DNA from: Spirodela intermedia | Lineage: Eukaryota; Streptophyta; Magnoliopsida; Alismatales; Araceae | Reading direction: 5' to 3' | DNA length: 64,000 nucleotides | Assembly: GCA_902729315.2 (NCBI GenBank) | Contig: LR746272.1 | Span: 992,001-1,056,000 of the forward strand | In this document: piece after piece, positions 1 through 12,758 of the stretch | How the letters are laid out: the number at the start of each line of letters is the position of its first letter | Numbering within the stretch: the first letter of the stretch is position 1 | Position numbers and translations under genes: made by a program | The notes under the pieces: generated by a model | What the model was told of the DNA's origin: nothing | The model's input: the letters and a program-made list of their open reading frames with translations, nothing else | The model's database searches: none

Positions 1-110
1 GACATATGTGCAATAATCCATAGTAGACTTTCAATCACCTTTGTCACTTACATACCCAACGTCAGAGTAAGCTACAATGTGGAGATCGTCGTGTTACTGA
101 TAAATGAACT
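1..110 (-). mobile_element. Ty1/copia RNase H fragment (degenerate)
   Basis: Read on the minus strand, this stretch gives the start of a copia RNase H domain: an AYSD-type core followed by KGD, KST and GYCT-like residues, where the family consensus is YSDADWAG...RRSTSGYC. Two in-frame stops break it, so it is dead. It is cut off by the window edge. It is not clearly part of the plus-strand element that follows, because the strand is opposite. Confidence 0.6.
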
Positions 111-1821
111 CTTTCCTACTTAGTAGCAACACTTAGTTGACAATGCGCCCAACACTTAGTAGCAAGATGATTCTACTTTTCACAGTAATGACAAAGAGGA
201 AAAGTATTGCACCCACATCTATAAGGAGGAAGGATATCGACAATGTAACCACTGTCAAGGCAAGAAGGAAGGATATCATCTTGAGCCCATGAAGTAACAA
301 CAATAAGAGAGAAATGAATAATGCTAATGTTTGGAGAGAAAGAAGAGAAATGGATAGACATACTAGTGGTGACCTAAAGGACTGCTGAGAAGATAGAGAT
401 GCAATCAGACACATGATTTCTAGAGAGAACAACCCCCTAGATTTAGGATGTGGTGGGCAGATGAAGTCTAGTGAGATAAACCTCAACATAGAGCTCCTAG
501 CGATAGTGTTGAAGGGTCAAGAGGTCAATAGTAGGGAGCTGACAGATATCAACCTCCTAGATGAGGGCCTAGAGGCAACCGTAGTGGGACTGAAAAGAGA
601 GATCACCTTGTTTGCAGGAGAGAAAAGACTCGAAGATCTTCATAACTCGACTAATATTTGTTCGATTGACGTACATAGTCTTCATAGTGAGTCACAAGAG
701 ACAAGTCAAGGTGATGCATGCTAGTGAGCCACAAGAGACAATTCTAGGCTTGATGCTCTAAAGTATCCATGTGATGATAGTCGAGTTGTGACCATGTCAC
801 ATATAAGGGGTCTCAAAGGCTTGGTGGGTCTTCCGAGAGGTGATGGAGGAGACTATAAAATCTAAAGAAGAGCTCGAAGTTAGATGGCCATGATAGACAA
901 TTGTGGCCTTTGAAGATATAAACTAGTTGTACTGTGAGTTGCACTGTGATGGGCAATTGTCCATGATAGACAATTGTGATAGACAATTTCAAGAATAAGT
1001 TGCACTATGATGGAGTGACAAGTTGGAGAAACTATTAGAGAAGGGAGAACACCCGTTGGAAGAAGCTCAGAGGGTTTAAAGGCAAGTTATAGAGGGGGGT
1101 GAGATGACATCATGAGGTTGACGAGTTTGAGTCAAGAGGGGCTGGTAGAACTAGCTAGGCTCGGCTGGGGCTGACTGGGCCACACTAGGCTTGTGGATAT
1201 GTGTGGGGCTGGCAGGTCCGATTGAGCCGGTCTAAAGGAAAACCGCCAACTAGCTCACCAAGAGATGGGCAAAACTCTAGCCACTACGATTGGACAGCAA
1301 TGGCAAGGGCTGGGGCATGACGACAAGGGAGTGACAACAAGGGCGTGACAGTGAGGAGGGACCTCAACGACGGCGGCGACACCCTCAACACTTGAGAATG
1401 ATGACACTCGTAACAATGTGACAGCGAGGTGCAACGGCAAGGAGGGATCTCGACGACGATAGTGACAGTGGAGACATCAAAAAAGAGGAGAGCAACGGCA
1501 CCAATGAGGGGCAACAATGACGATGAGAGCAGCGTCGAAAGGAGGAGAGCGACAACAAAGACAATAATGTTAGAAGAGGGAAGATCAGCGACACTAAAGA
1601 GTCACCTGACAAGGGAAGAGGCTGGCAAGAAGAAGAGCGGCACGTCGAAAATGGGCGGCACACTAAAGAGGAGGAGGATGACGAGGGATACCATGTTGAC
1701 ACGAGAGAAAAAAAAACCTAGAATCCGTACAACATCAAGATAGAAAACATGACTCTTATATGAGAGAGGAGAGATGATAGAGAGAGATAGATAATGGGCC
1801 CTAGTAAGTCGAGAGTTTGAT
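111..1821. other. No recognisable gene; purine-biased, low-complexity DNA
   Basis: About 1.7 kb with no credible gene. Short reading frames exist on both strands, but their translations are low-complexity (Ser/Leu or Arg/Thr rich) and show no family motif. It probably represents decayed retrotransposon sequence, given the copia remnants on both sides, but I could not identify a domain here. Confidence 0.4.
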
Positions 1822-2037
1822 ACCACTATGGGATAGGTGAACTCTAGAGATATCTCTCTAGAGAAGGTTCACACGAAGGAGAATGTCCCATATATACTGA
1901 TGAAGGTCGTCCATTGAAGAAGTTCAAGCATTGTTTGAATTGATTCATGTTGTAGCTACCTTATAGAAGTTGGAGAACTTACAACACAAATGAACATCAA
2001 TTCCAAGTGCAGCGATGATGGCTGCCAAGATTGAGTT
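1822..2037 (+). mobile_element. 3' end of a copia internal region, upstream of the LTR
   Basis: This segment is closely similar to 8030-8229, which is the end of the pol region just before the downstream LTR of the same family. Both share the sequence around the last RNase H codons and the following non-coding stretch up to the LTR start. Its presence before the upstream LTR shows that this LTR once served as the 3' LTR of another copy, so the LTRs and internal regions form a tandem chain. Confidence 0.7.
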
Positions 2038-2679
2038 TGTTGACAATGTCAGTCTATCACAACTAACTTGTTCAAGAGACGTGCAAGAGAACCTCTCTTA
2101 TCTCAACTGTTCAAGAGATGTGAGAGACAGCTCTCTCATCTGACCTGCTTGGGAGACATGCGAGGAGTAAGTGGGCAGTGACACAATAGTCACGTCAACC
2201 CTTATGACACATTCAGGGGTCATGTAGAGAGAGAATGTGGGTGGTTGCAACAATCACATCTAAGATGTGTGAGCTTAGCTACACGTAGATCGAGATACTT
2301 CATTTTAGGGAGTAGTTATTTATTTCTTATTTTCTATAAATAAGGTATGTATTGCTTCTTTTTGATAACGATGAATGATGATTTTTCTCTTGATTCTATT
2401 CTCTCTCTCTCATCAATTCTATTCTTTTTCTTGGCATCTTCTCTCTCTTCTATTACAAATAAAGTTCTTAAAGAAAGAGATAAGAGTTTATTGTTGACTC
2501 TCTAATGTGTGAGTCATTTGGAGGGTATTGAGACGTGGATTAGAGGTACTTGGTGAAAGTCTTATTCTCATCAAAATTTATAATAGCTTAATGATTTTTC
2601 TTTTATTTATTCTCACTGATATCTAGAAATTGAGTTTCCATTATTATTGTGATCTTGTGCTTACATATTTTCTTCTACA
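2038..2679 (+). repeat. Copia LTR, upstream copy
   Basis: The LTR starts TGTTGAC and ends CTTCTACA, the usual TG...CA ends. It is about 642 bp. It is alignable over its length with 8230-8858, with many substitutions and small gaps, so the insertion is old. A TATA-like stretch (TATAAATA) lies near 2334-2341, a likely start region for the element transcript. A primer-binding site follows immediately. Confidence 0.8.
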
Positions 2680-2681
2680 AA

Positions 2682-2693
2682 TGGTATTAGAGT
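2682..2693 (+). other. Retrotransposon primer-binding site (initiator tRNA-Met type)
   Basis: TGGTATTAGAGT lies two bases after the LTR end. Plant copia elements commonly prime from initiator tRNA-Met with the sequence TGGTATCAGAGC, so this is a two-mismatch version. It fixes the LTR boundary and the plus orientation of the element. Confidence 0.8.
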
Positions 2694-4519
2694 ATTGATT
2701 TGATTATTTTTAGATTTATTATGGCTTATAAGGTGCATATTAACATCAAGATGTTGAATAAATTTTCTAACTTTAATATCTAAAAGTATCATGTGTATGA
2801 TGTGTTGTTGCAGACTGACTTGTGTAAGACTTTGGATGGTTCAAAGTTAGACAAGATTAGTGCTAATGATTGAGAGATAATGGAGAAGAAGGTTGAAGGT
2901 TTTATTCGTATGTGTCTATTTGATTAAGATCTTTAGCAGGTCATGAATTAATACAATTTAAAGGAACTCTAAAAAAAGTTAGATAAACGATGTGCACCAA
3001 AGTCGATGATGAATAAATTGACATTAAAAAGAAAATTGGTTGGGTTACGAATGTCAAATGGAGATGATTTGACATCTCATATTGATTATTTTCATCAATT
3101 ATTGAATGGCTTGCTTCGTATGGAATCATAATTTTCTAATGAGAACAAAGTTATTATTTTACTTGTTTCTCTCTCTAATTCATATGATCATCTTATTACG
3201 ACCTTAGTATGTCAGTGCAACACCGATTCTTAAAGATGTTATTGACTCATTGATGGAATATTATCATCAGAAGAAGGATGTTGGTGAGGCTTGTGGTGAA
3301 GGTTTATATGTGAAGGATGGAAGAGAACGTGGAAGGTAGAAAAAGAAATGATCGTCAAGAAAGAGTCAGTCTAAGTCACAAAAAAATTGATTGAAAAATT
3401 AAATTTATCACGTGTCATGAGAAGGGACACTTGTGAAGAGATTATTCGAAGAACCAAAGTGATAAGACAATAGGAGGTGAATCTAATTTGGCTAATATTG
3501 CGAAGGTTGAGGATACAGAAGATATGAAGTCTATTTTGAACTTATTTCAATGGAGGAGTTGTCGAATATATAGATTCTTAATATTGATTATTTTTATTAT
3601 GTGTCATAATACTGACTGATTTGACTCATACAAGAGTACAATAAGAGTTATTTCTATGAGAAATAATAAAATTTACAAAATTATATACATTAGTTCGATA
3701 AAGGTTTGGATGTTTGACGGAGTGGTACAAGAGCTAAAAATATTCGTCATGTTTCAAGCATTATACCAAAACTTGATTTCGCTTAGAGTAATGGAGGCAA
3801 ATGAATGTTACTTCAAAGGAGAGAATGGTATCCTCAAGATTATAACAAGATTGTTTGTTGTGATAAAGGAAAGATGTCAACGAACGAATGTTTATAAACT
3901 TGAGGAAAGTACTATTATAAGTAGAGCTTGTGTTGTAACATTGACTGATTTTATATTTGGTGACATACTTTTATGATATTTACGATTAGGCCATATGAGT
4001 GAGACATGTATGCAAAAACTACATGGTGTGAGAACTTGCAAATTGAATTTTTACAAGTATTGTATCATGAAAATAGTGTAGTGTGATATTCAAAATAGTG
4101 AAACATAATATGAACAATGTCTTGGATTGTGTTCATTCAGATGTGTGTGGCCTAGTTGATGTGACGTCAATGGATAGTGTTTAATTTTTTATAACTTTTG
4201 TTGATGAGTTTCTAAAAAAGTTTAGATATTCTTTTTGAAGCACAAGTTTGAAGTATTTACAAAGTTCAAGACCTGGTGTATGAATTTGGAGAATCAAGTG
4301 TGGAAGAAAATTAAAATCTTGTAGACTGAAAATGATACATAATTTAAGAATTCTGAATTTAATCAATTTTGTGATGAGCATGATATTCAATGTTATTATA
4401 TGATGAAGAAAACTCCGTAGCAAAATAGTGTTACTAAACAAATGAATTGTATGATTATCAAGAGAACACGGTGTTTATGGCTGAATACCGACTTACCTAA
4501 GGAATTTTGGGTATAAGCT

Positions 4520-4747
4520 ATGAGTATGACAACTTATTTGGTGAATAGATCATCAAATTCTACTCTTGATGGAAAGATTATTGAAGAAGTATGGACTAAA
4601 AATCTTATTGACTATTCTAATTTACATATATTTAGATGTCCAAGATATGTTCTTACACCTACTGTTGAGAGATCGAAACTGGATCTAAAGTCAAATAAAT
4701 ATATCTTCTTGGGCTATAGCCTTGGTGTGAAGGAATATCAACTTTGA
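4520..4747 (+). pseudogene. Copia integrase C-terminal remnant
   Basis: An uninterrupted 75-codon piece of the copia polyprotein. It contains the conserved region after the integrase core, including LHIFRCPRY, a run of KLD residues and the IFLGYS motif typical of copia integrase C-termini. The same protein segment occurs on the other strand at 10667-10903 with few changes. It is only a surviving window in a broken polyprotein. Confidence 0.8.
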
Positions 4748-5654
4748 GATTCAAAGGTGAAGAAAGTTATTTTCAATAAGGATGTGATTTTTGATGAAGA
4801 TCACATGTTGAAGTCTTTTTCTATAAAGTAGAAGGTTCAAGAATTCAATGATGCTTGAGTTATAGATAGAGTAAGGTTGGAGGTAGAGATTATGTAGAGT
4901 CCTCTTAATTCTGTTGTGAGTAAAGATCGAGTTATAGAATCATCAGAGTTCCTAATTATATTACTACTAGACAGAGTAGGTATGAAGTAAGGCTTCCTAC
5001 TCATCTTGATGATTATGTTACCTTTGTATTATTTGTAGGAGATAGTGAGCCCACAATATTTCAAGAGACAATTAGTTGTCCTAAAAAAGAGAAGTAGATG
5101 TAGACGATATCTGAAGAATGAACATCATTAAACAAAAATCACACTTGAGAATTAATAAATCTTCTTGTAGGAAAGTAAGCTATTAGATGTAAATGAATGT
5201 ATAAGAAGTCATTGATGATTGATGGTGATTAGTCATAATACAAGGCAAGACTTGTTGCAAAAGACTTTACACAAAAATAGAAAGTTGATTATACAAAAAT
5301 CTTTTTGCCTTTTGTGAAGCACACATTTATTCATTTGGTATTAGCCATTGTCGCACATTAAAATATAATGCTTGAACAGCTATGAGAAGACAACATTCTT
5401 TTACAAAGTTTTGAAGTAGATTATTTTACATACAATGGTCGAAACATTTTATTATGCAAGGGTCATAACATCTTATTTGTCAATTAAATAAGTTATTTTA
5501 TGGTTTCAAGTAAGCATCAAGGTAATGATACAAGAAGTTTGACTTTTATTTATTGAAAATTAGTTATACGATGTGTGATTTTGATTATTATATTTATATG
5601 AGGATGTGATGATGGCTCTCTGATTATTTTGATACTCTATGTTGATGATATATG

Positions 5655-7235
5655 ACGTGACTTAGTCGTTGTATAGTAAATCACATAATTTTAAATTTTA
5701 TAAAACTAAAATATATATATTTGTAGATATTTAAAAGTATTTTTGAATAATTATATCAAGTATAATTCAATAAAACTTTTCAAAATAGTGGTAATTTTTT
5801 AGGTCGATTATAAGGATGTAATATAATATTTAGTAATTATTTAGAATTTTCTTCAAAGAATATTATTTTTATGAATTTTATATTAAGAAATAAAAAGAAA
5901 ATATATTTAAAATTTATGAAAAAAAATAAGGGTGTAGATGTCAAGGTGACATCAGCGCCTAGCAAACTTGAATCGGGTGAAAATAGAATTTCACATGATG
6001 ATTCTTACGTAAGTGATTATAAATAATTTAATTAATCAAATTAAGATCTATAAAAGTCGAAAGAATCATAATTAAATGAAGTATATCTTGGTAAACTTAA
6101 ATCACATAAATTATCACTAAATGAAGTGAAAAGTAAGTTGAAAGTAGAAAAATAGAGTTTTGGCATCACGATGGTGATGCATCAATGATGCACTGGAATC
6201 CTAAGCATTCAAAAGGATCGTCATGTAGTGTCTACGGCCTTGAAGGCTCTTCTTGGACAAAGATGATGTGGACAATCTCTAGATCTCCTTGCAAAGTCTA
6301 GATATCAATGAAATAGGTCGCCAAATTGACTCCAACAGCTATCACTCGACATAGTGAAAAAATAGCAACTTTGTGGTTCTCCGGCGGCTGTCACTCAATA
6401 GAGATGAGTTGGATAGAGGTGGGGCATGTGTCAAGGAGCTTCATCCTCAGGTTCGCGTAGCAAGAGGAGACTCTTCATCGCATCTAGTATGCTCTCAAGA
6501 AGTGACGACTCATCTCCTAGTGGATCATCCTTTTCCTAACGACGGCTTGTTCATTGATCAATCGAAGATGTTAGTCCTTTTAGTAATAATGCTATGAATC
6601 ACATTGACGAAATTTTTGCCGATGATTCAGTAATTCTGATAGCTTAATCCTTCACCAGTGATCTACATGAAAGTCACGATAATTAGATAAAAAAATATGA
6701 GTTTTGACTCTAGGAAGGTTCGAACTCGCGTCGGTTGCCCTGCCCTTTCTAGGGAAGGTGTGATGCAAGTTTAGTCCCACATCGCTTGTGCACAAAAGTT
6801 TTAGGTGAATATATAATAATGTTAATATTTGAAAGTAAGTCCCTTTCTCGTACGTGTACGACCACTCCTTATCCCACAATCAACTAGCCACTGGTGACGT
6901 AGAAGGGGAGTGGCGCACACATGCCCCTATATGTCTAAGTCGCTCGAGCCCCTGCTCACAACTACTCCCCGACTATGCTTCTGACCTCCTCGCAGGCCCG
7001 ACTGGCCAACGAGTCCCCCTCATTTTGTTTTATTTTTATTTTTATTTCTTCATTTGTCTCAAAAGTAAGACTGTAAAAATTATATAATTTTTTATAAAAT
7101 CACATAATTACCTAAAAGTTCATGTTAAGTAATTGAAAATCACTTTTCACACTTTAACACAAATATAAGTTTATTTATCATGATTTAAGATTAAAACTAT
7201 ATTATTTACTAATTATTAACTCATGATAATGAAGA
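5655..7235. mobile_element. Foreign 1.58-kb insertion inside the copia RT
   Basis: The copia reading frame runs up to the YVDD motif near 5650 and resumes with MLIVSK-like sequence near 7240, so about 1.58 kb between has been inserted. The host sequence seems to share a short ATAT at both edges, a possible target duplication. The insert is AT-rich at its ends with a GC-richer centre (about 5940-7020) and carries a phrase near 6770 (AGTCCCACATCG) that is common in plant LTRs. I found no terminal inverted repeats and no recognisable protein. The class of insert is undetermined. Confidence 0.6.
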
Positions 7236-8229
7236 CTTATCAATATGCTAATTGTTTCGAAGAAATCACATGAGATTGCTAGATTGAAGATACTATTAAG
7301 TAGAGAATTTGACATGAAGAATCTTAGTGTGACAAAGAAGATTATTGGTATGGAGATCTATAGAGATTGAGAGTTAGGTCAGTTATGATTGACTTAGAGG
7401 AGTTATCTTTTGAAAGTGATGAATCTATTTAACATAAGTAATACTAAAATAGTGAGCACTCCTTTAGTTAATCATTTCAGATTATCTACTATTTAGCGTT
7501 TAACATCTAAGGAAGATATTATTGAGATAAAGTAAATTTCTTATATTAATACGATTGGCTCTCTCATATATGTTATGATTTGTACTATACCAGATATTGC
7601 TCATGTAATTGTGCTTATAAGTAGGTTTATGAGTAATCTACAAAAAGAATATTAAAATGTAGTGAAGTAGATTCTTCGATATCTAAAGGATTCTTTAGAT
7701 TTCAGAATTTATTTTAATAGATAAAGTTGTCTTTCTATTGTTGGCTTTATTAATGTAGATTTTATCGTGGCTAGTGAATCTATCAACTAGAAGTCCACAC
7801 TTCAGACTACTATTGTATTATCTACAATTGAGGTGTAGTACATGGTAGCTATTGAAACGGCCACAGAGGCCTTGTGGTTGAAAAAATTATTGAATAAACT
7901 TGAGATCTGACAGGGTGAAGTTCCTTTGTATTGTGACAGTCAAAGTGTTATTTGCTTAGTAAAGAATCAAGTCTATCATGAACGATCAAAGTATATTGAT
8001 GTGTAATATTACAAGATCCATGAGTTGGTGAATTCTAGAGATATATCTCTAGAGAAGGTTACATGAAGAAGAATGTCACATATATGTTGACAAAAGTCGT
8101 CCCATTAGATAAATTCAAATATTGTTTGAATTTGATTCATGTTGTAGGTACATTACAAATGATGGAGAACTTGTAGTATGGACGAACATTGACTTCAGGT
8201 GTAGTGATGATGGCTACCAAGTTGAAGTT

Positions 8230-8858
8230 TGTTGACGGTGTCAGTCCATCACAGTTGACTCGTTCAAGAGACGTGCAAGAGAATCTCTCTTGTCTTAACC
8301 ATTTGAGAGATGTGAGAGAAAGCTCTCCCGTCTGACTCACTCAAGAGGCGTGCGAGTAAGAGGGCAGTGACATAGTAGTCACATCAACCTTTATGACCCA
8401 TCTATGATCATGTAGAGAGAGAATAAGGGTGGTTGCAGCCGTCACATCCGAGATGTGGGCTCAACTACATGTAGATCGATATGCTTCTTTTTAGAGAGTA
8501 GTTATCTTTTCTTGTTTTCTATAAATAGATGTATTTCTTTTTTTTGATAACGACGAATGATGATTTCTCACTTGATTCTATTTTTTCTCTCTATCAATTC
8601 TATTCTTTTTCTTGATATCTTCTCTTTCTTCTATTGCAAGTGAAATTCTTATAAAAGTAGATAAGATTTCTTTATTGACTCTTCTGTATGTGAGTCATCT
8701 CAAGGACATTGAGATAGATTAAAGGTGCTTAGTGGAAGTCTTCTTTCCATTGAGATTCCTAATAACTTAGTGATTTCTCTTCTATTTGTTCTCACTAATA
8801 TTCAAAAATTAAGTTCCCATTGTTATTATGATCTTGTGTTTGTATATTTTCTCTTACA
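8230..8858 (+). repeat. Copia LTR, downstream copy
   Basis: This is the partner of the LTR at 2038-2679. It starts TGTTGAC and ends in TTACA, about 629 bp. It is followed by another degenerate primer site (8861-8872) and the start of a second gag (ATG near 8900), so it also acts as the 5' LTR of a next, truncated tandem copy. Confidence 0.8.
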
Positions 8859-8860
8859 AG

Positions 8861-8970
8861 TAATATTAGAGCATTGATTTGATTATTTCTAGATTTATTA
8901 TGACTTCTAAGGTGCCTACTAACATCCAGAAGTCTATGTTTGTTAATCATGTAAGGTGCATACTAACATT
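8861..8970 (+). mobile_element. Primer site and gag start of a truncated tandem copia copy
   Basis: After the downstream LTR the sequence continues with a tRNA-Met-type primer site (TAATATTAGAGC) and a gag start similar to that at 2720. It stops after about 70 bases at the junction with the opposite-strand element. Together with 1822-2037 this shows a tandem array of the family. Confidence 0.65.
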
Positions 8971-9621
8971 GTCAACGAACTCCTCATACACACGATGCTC
9001 TAATACCACTTATAAGAGAAAATTTGTAAGCACATGATCACAAGGCCTATCGGATCTCAAGTTCACTCAATAATCCTTTCAACCACAAGGCCTCATTGGC
9101 CACTTTCATAACTATCATGTACTATGTCTCAATTGTAAATAATATAACAATAATCTGAAGTGTAAACTTTCAACTTATAAGTCTATTATCATGGTAAAAA
9201 TATATTTCATCGTAAATCTTTGATGATCTAAATCTCTGACAAAATCTACATTGACAAAGCCAATAATAGAGAAACAACTTTGTCAGTCAAAATAGATTCT
9301 AAAATATAAAGAACCCTTTAGATATCAAAGAATCCACTTCACTACACTCTAATGTTTCTTTTCTGAATTGCTCATAAACCTACTCATAAGCATAACTATA
9401 TGAGTAATATCTAATCTAACACAGATTATAATCTATATGAGAGAGTCAACTGCACTAACATAAGGAATTTGTTTAATCTTAGTAATATCTTTCTCAAATG
9501 TCAGACACTAAGTAGTAGATAATTCGAAATGACTAGCTAGAGAAGTGCGTACTATTTTAGCATTACTCATGCCAAATAGATCTATCACCTTTGAAAAATA
9601 ACTCCTCTGAGTCAACCATAG

Positions 9622-9861
9622 CTACCTTAACTCTCGATCTCTATAGATCTCCATATTACGAATCTTCTTTGCCACACCAAAATTTTTCATGTCAAATTTA
9701 CTGCTCAATAGTGTCTTCAATTTAACAATCTCATGTGAATTCTTCGAAACAATAAACATATCATCAACAAAGAGCATCAAAATAATCAAAGAACCATCAT
9801 CACAAGTCCTCATAAGAACACAACAATTAAAATTGTACCTAGTATAGTTGATCTTTAACAT
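9622..9861 (-). pseudogene. Copia reverse transcriptase core remnant
   Basis: A 79-codon open piece of RT with the LFVDDM catalytic box (two Asp residues) followed by the SKNSHEI and FDMKNFG-like segments expected in copia RT. The plus-strand copy has the same region split by an insertion. The surrounding frames are broken. Confidence 0.85.
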
Positions 9862-10666
9862 ATAATAGTTGAACTTTTTGTACCATTACCTTGATGTATG
9901 TTTTAACTCATAAAGGGACTTCTTCAATTAACAAATAAGATGTTATGATCCTTGCATAATGAAATGCTCTGCTACTACATGTAAATAGTCTCCCTTAAAA
10001 TTCCATGAAAAAACGTCGTCTTCACATCTAGCTGCTCAAGCTCTATATTTTTATGTGCGACAATGACTGACACCAAACGAATAGACGTGTGCTTCACAAC
10101 AAGTGAAAATATCTCTATATAATAAATTTATTACTTTTGTATAAAGTCATTTGCAACAAATCTTGTCTTATACTATGGCTAATCACCATCAATCATCAGT
10201 GACTTCTTCTTGTACATTATTTGCATCCAATAGTTCACTTTCTTGTAATAAGATCTACTAATTCTCAAGTGTGATTCTTGTATAACAATACTCATTCCTC
10301 CAATGTTGCCCACATCCACTTCTTATTTTCAAGATAACTAATTACCTCCTAAAAAATTGTGGGCTCATCATCTCTTACAAATAATTCAAAGACAACATAA
10401 TCATCAAGACGAGTAGGAAGCCTTACTTCACATCTACTCCGTCTAATAGCAATATACTCAAAAACATCTAATAATTCTACAACTTGATTTTCACTCACAA
10501 CAAAACTAAGAAGACTCTACATAGTCTTCACCTCTAACCTTACTCTGTCTACAATTCAAGTATCATCAGATTCATGAACCTTTTGCTTTGCAGAAAAAAA
10601 CTTCAACATGTGATCTTCATCAAAAATCATATCTCTATTGAAAATAACTTTCATCACCTTTGAATC

Positions 10667-10903
10667 TCATAGTCGGTATTCCTTCACACCAAGGCTATAG
10701 CCCAAGAATATACATTTCTTTAGCTTTAGATCTAACTTCGATCTCTCATCAATAGGTGTAAGAGCATATCTTGGACATCTAAATATATGTAAATTTGAAT
10801 AATCAATAAGATTTTTAGTCCATACATCTTCAACAACCTTCCCATCAAGAGCAGAATTTGGTGATCTATTCATCAAAGAAGTTGTTATACTCACAACTTC
10901 CAC
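10667..10903 (-). pseudogene. Copia integrase C-terminal remnant
   Basis: A 78-codon open piece matching the plus-strand remnant at 4520-4747, with NLHIFRCPRYA and IFLGYS motifs. It is a surviving part of the minus-strand element. Confidence 0.8.
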
Positions 10904-12758
10904 TCAAATTTCTTGGATAAGTTGGCATTCAATTATAAACACCATGTTTTCTCAATAATTACGTGGTTCATCTACTTAGCAACAACATTCTACTACGGAA
11001 TTTTTTTCACCATATAATAACGTTGAATACTACGCTCATCAAAAAATTGATCAAATTTAGAAATCTTAAATTATGTACTATTTTCAATCTACAAGACTTT
11101 GATCTTCCTCCCCGCTTGATTCTCCACATTTACACACCAAGTCTTGAACTTTGTAAATACTTTAGACTTGTGCTTCAAAAATAATACTCAAAGTTTCTTA
11201 AAAAATCATCAAAAAAAGTCAGAAAATATAAAACACCACTCATTGATGTCACATCAATCAGACCATATACATCTAAATGAACATGATTCAGCACACCACC
11301 CATATCATGTTTTATGCTTTGAATGTCACACTATTTTCTCATGATATAGTACTTGTAAAAATTCAATTTGTAAGTTCTCACACGAAGTATCAATCCGCGT
11401 ACATGTACCTTTTGCATACATATCTCACTCATATGGTTTAATCACAAGTACTATAAAAGTATGTCATCAATCATGAAATCAATCAGTATCGTAACACAAG
11501 CTCTACCCATAACAATACTCTCCTTAAGTTTATAAATATTCTCTCATTGATGTCTTCTCTTCATCATAACAAGTGATCTCTTTATAATCTTGAAGATCTC
11601 ATTTTCTCCTTTGAAATAACATTCTTTCACCTCCAATATTCTAAGTGAAATCAAATTTTGGTACAATGCTGGTACATGACAAATATTTTTAAGTTCTCAA
11701 ACTACCCCATTAAACATCTAAACATTCATCAAATTAATGTCTATAATTTTGCAAGCTGTATTATTTCTCTTAGAGATAACTCTTTTTGTACTCTTGTATG
11801 AGTGAAATCAGTTAGCATTATGACACATATGATAAGAACAACTAGTATCAAGAATTTATATATTTGACAACTCCTCAATTGCAACAACTCTAAAATAGAC
11901 TTCATTATTTTCTTTGTCTTTAACTTTTGCAATATTAGTCAAATTAGATTCACCTTTTATTGTCTTATCACTCTAGTTCTTCAGACAATTTCTTCGTAAG
12001 TGTCTCTTCTCATGACACTTGTGATAAATTTTGTTTTTTAATCAATTTATTTGTGACTTAAATAGACTCTTCTTGTCTCCTAACGATTATTTCTCTTTTT
12101 GTCTTCCATGTTCTTTTTCACCCTTCACATATAAACCTTTACCACAAGCCTTACCAACATCTTTCTTTCGATAATAATATTCTATCAATTAGTCAATAAC
12201 ATCTTCAAGAATAGGTATTGTATTGTCATGTAATAAGGTAGTAATAAGATGATCATATAAATTAAGGAGAGAAATAAGTAGAATAATAATTTTGTTCTCC
12301 TTTGAAAAATTTAATTTCATACGAAGAATATTATTCAGTAATTAATTAAAATAATTAATATGAGATGTCAAATCATCTCTATCTAACATGCATAACTTAA
12401 ATAATTTTCTCTTCAATGTCAATTTGCTCATCATCAACTTTGGTGCACATCGTTTCTCTAACTTTTTCTAAAGTTTCTTTAGATTGTATTCATCTATGAC
12501 CTATTGAAGAGCCCAATTAGATAAACATGTACGAACAAAATCTTCAGCCTTACTCTCCATTATCTCTCAATCATCAACACTGATCTTGTCTAGTTTTAGA
12601 CCATCCAAAGTTTTATACAAGTCAGTCTACAACAACGCATCATACACAATACTTTCAGATATTAAAGTTAGAAGACTTATCTAACTTCTAGATGTCAATA
12701 TGCACCTTAGAAGTTATAATCAATTTAGAAATAATCAAACTAATACTCTAATACCACT

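Larger units (their letters stand above)
2038..8858 (+). mobile_element. Degenerate Ty1/copia retrotransposon, plus strand, two LTRs
   Basis: The order is LTR (2038-2679), primer site, gag, protease/integrase, reverse transcriptase, RNase H, LTR (8230-8858). A gag start is visible at 2720 and a CCHC-like zinc knuckle near 3405-3450. The integrase-to-RT linker lies around 4520-4750, the YVDD catalytic motif of RT at about 5638-5650, and RNase H near 7840-8010 (LYCDSQS and HERSKYIDV motifs). The gag-pol-RNase H order with integrase before RT defines copia. Dozens of stops and frameshifts show it is inactive. A 1.58-kb foreign segment interrupts RT right after the catalytic motif (about 5655-7235). 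Confidence 0.85.

Noticed and set aside
6715-6735. GGTTCGAACTC, resembling a tRNA B box
   Set aside because: No A box at the right distance and no cloverleaf could be folded around it.
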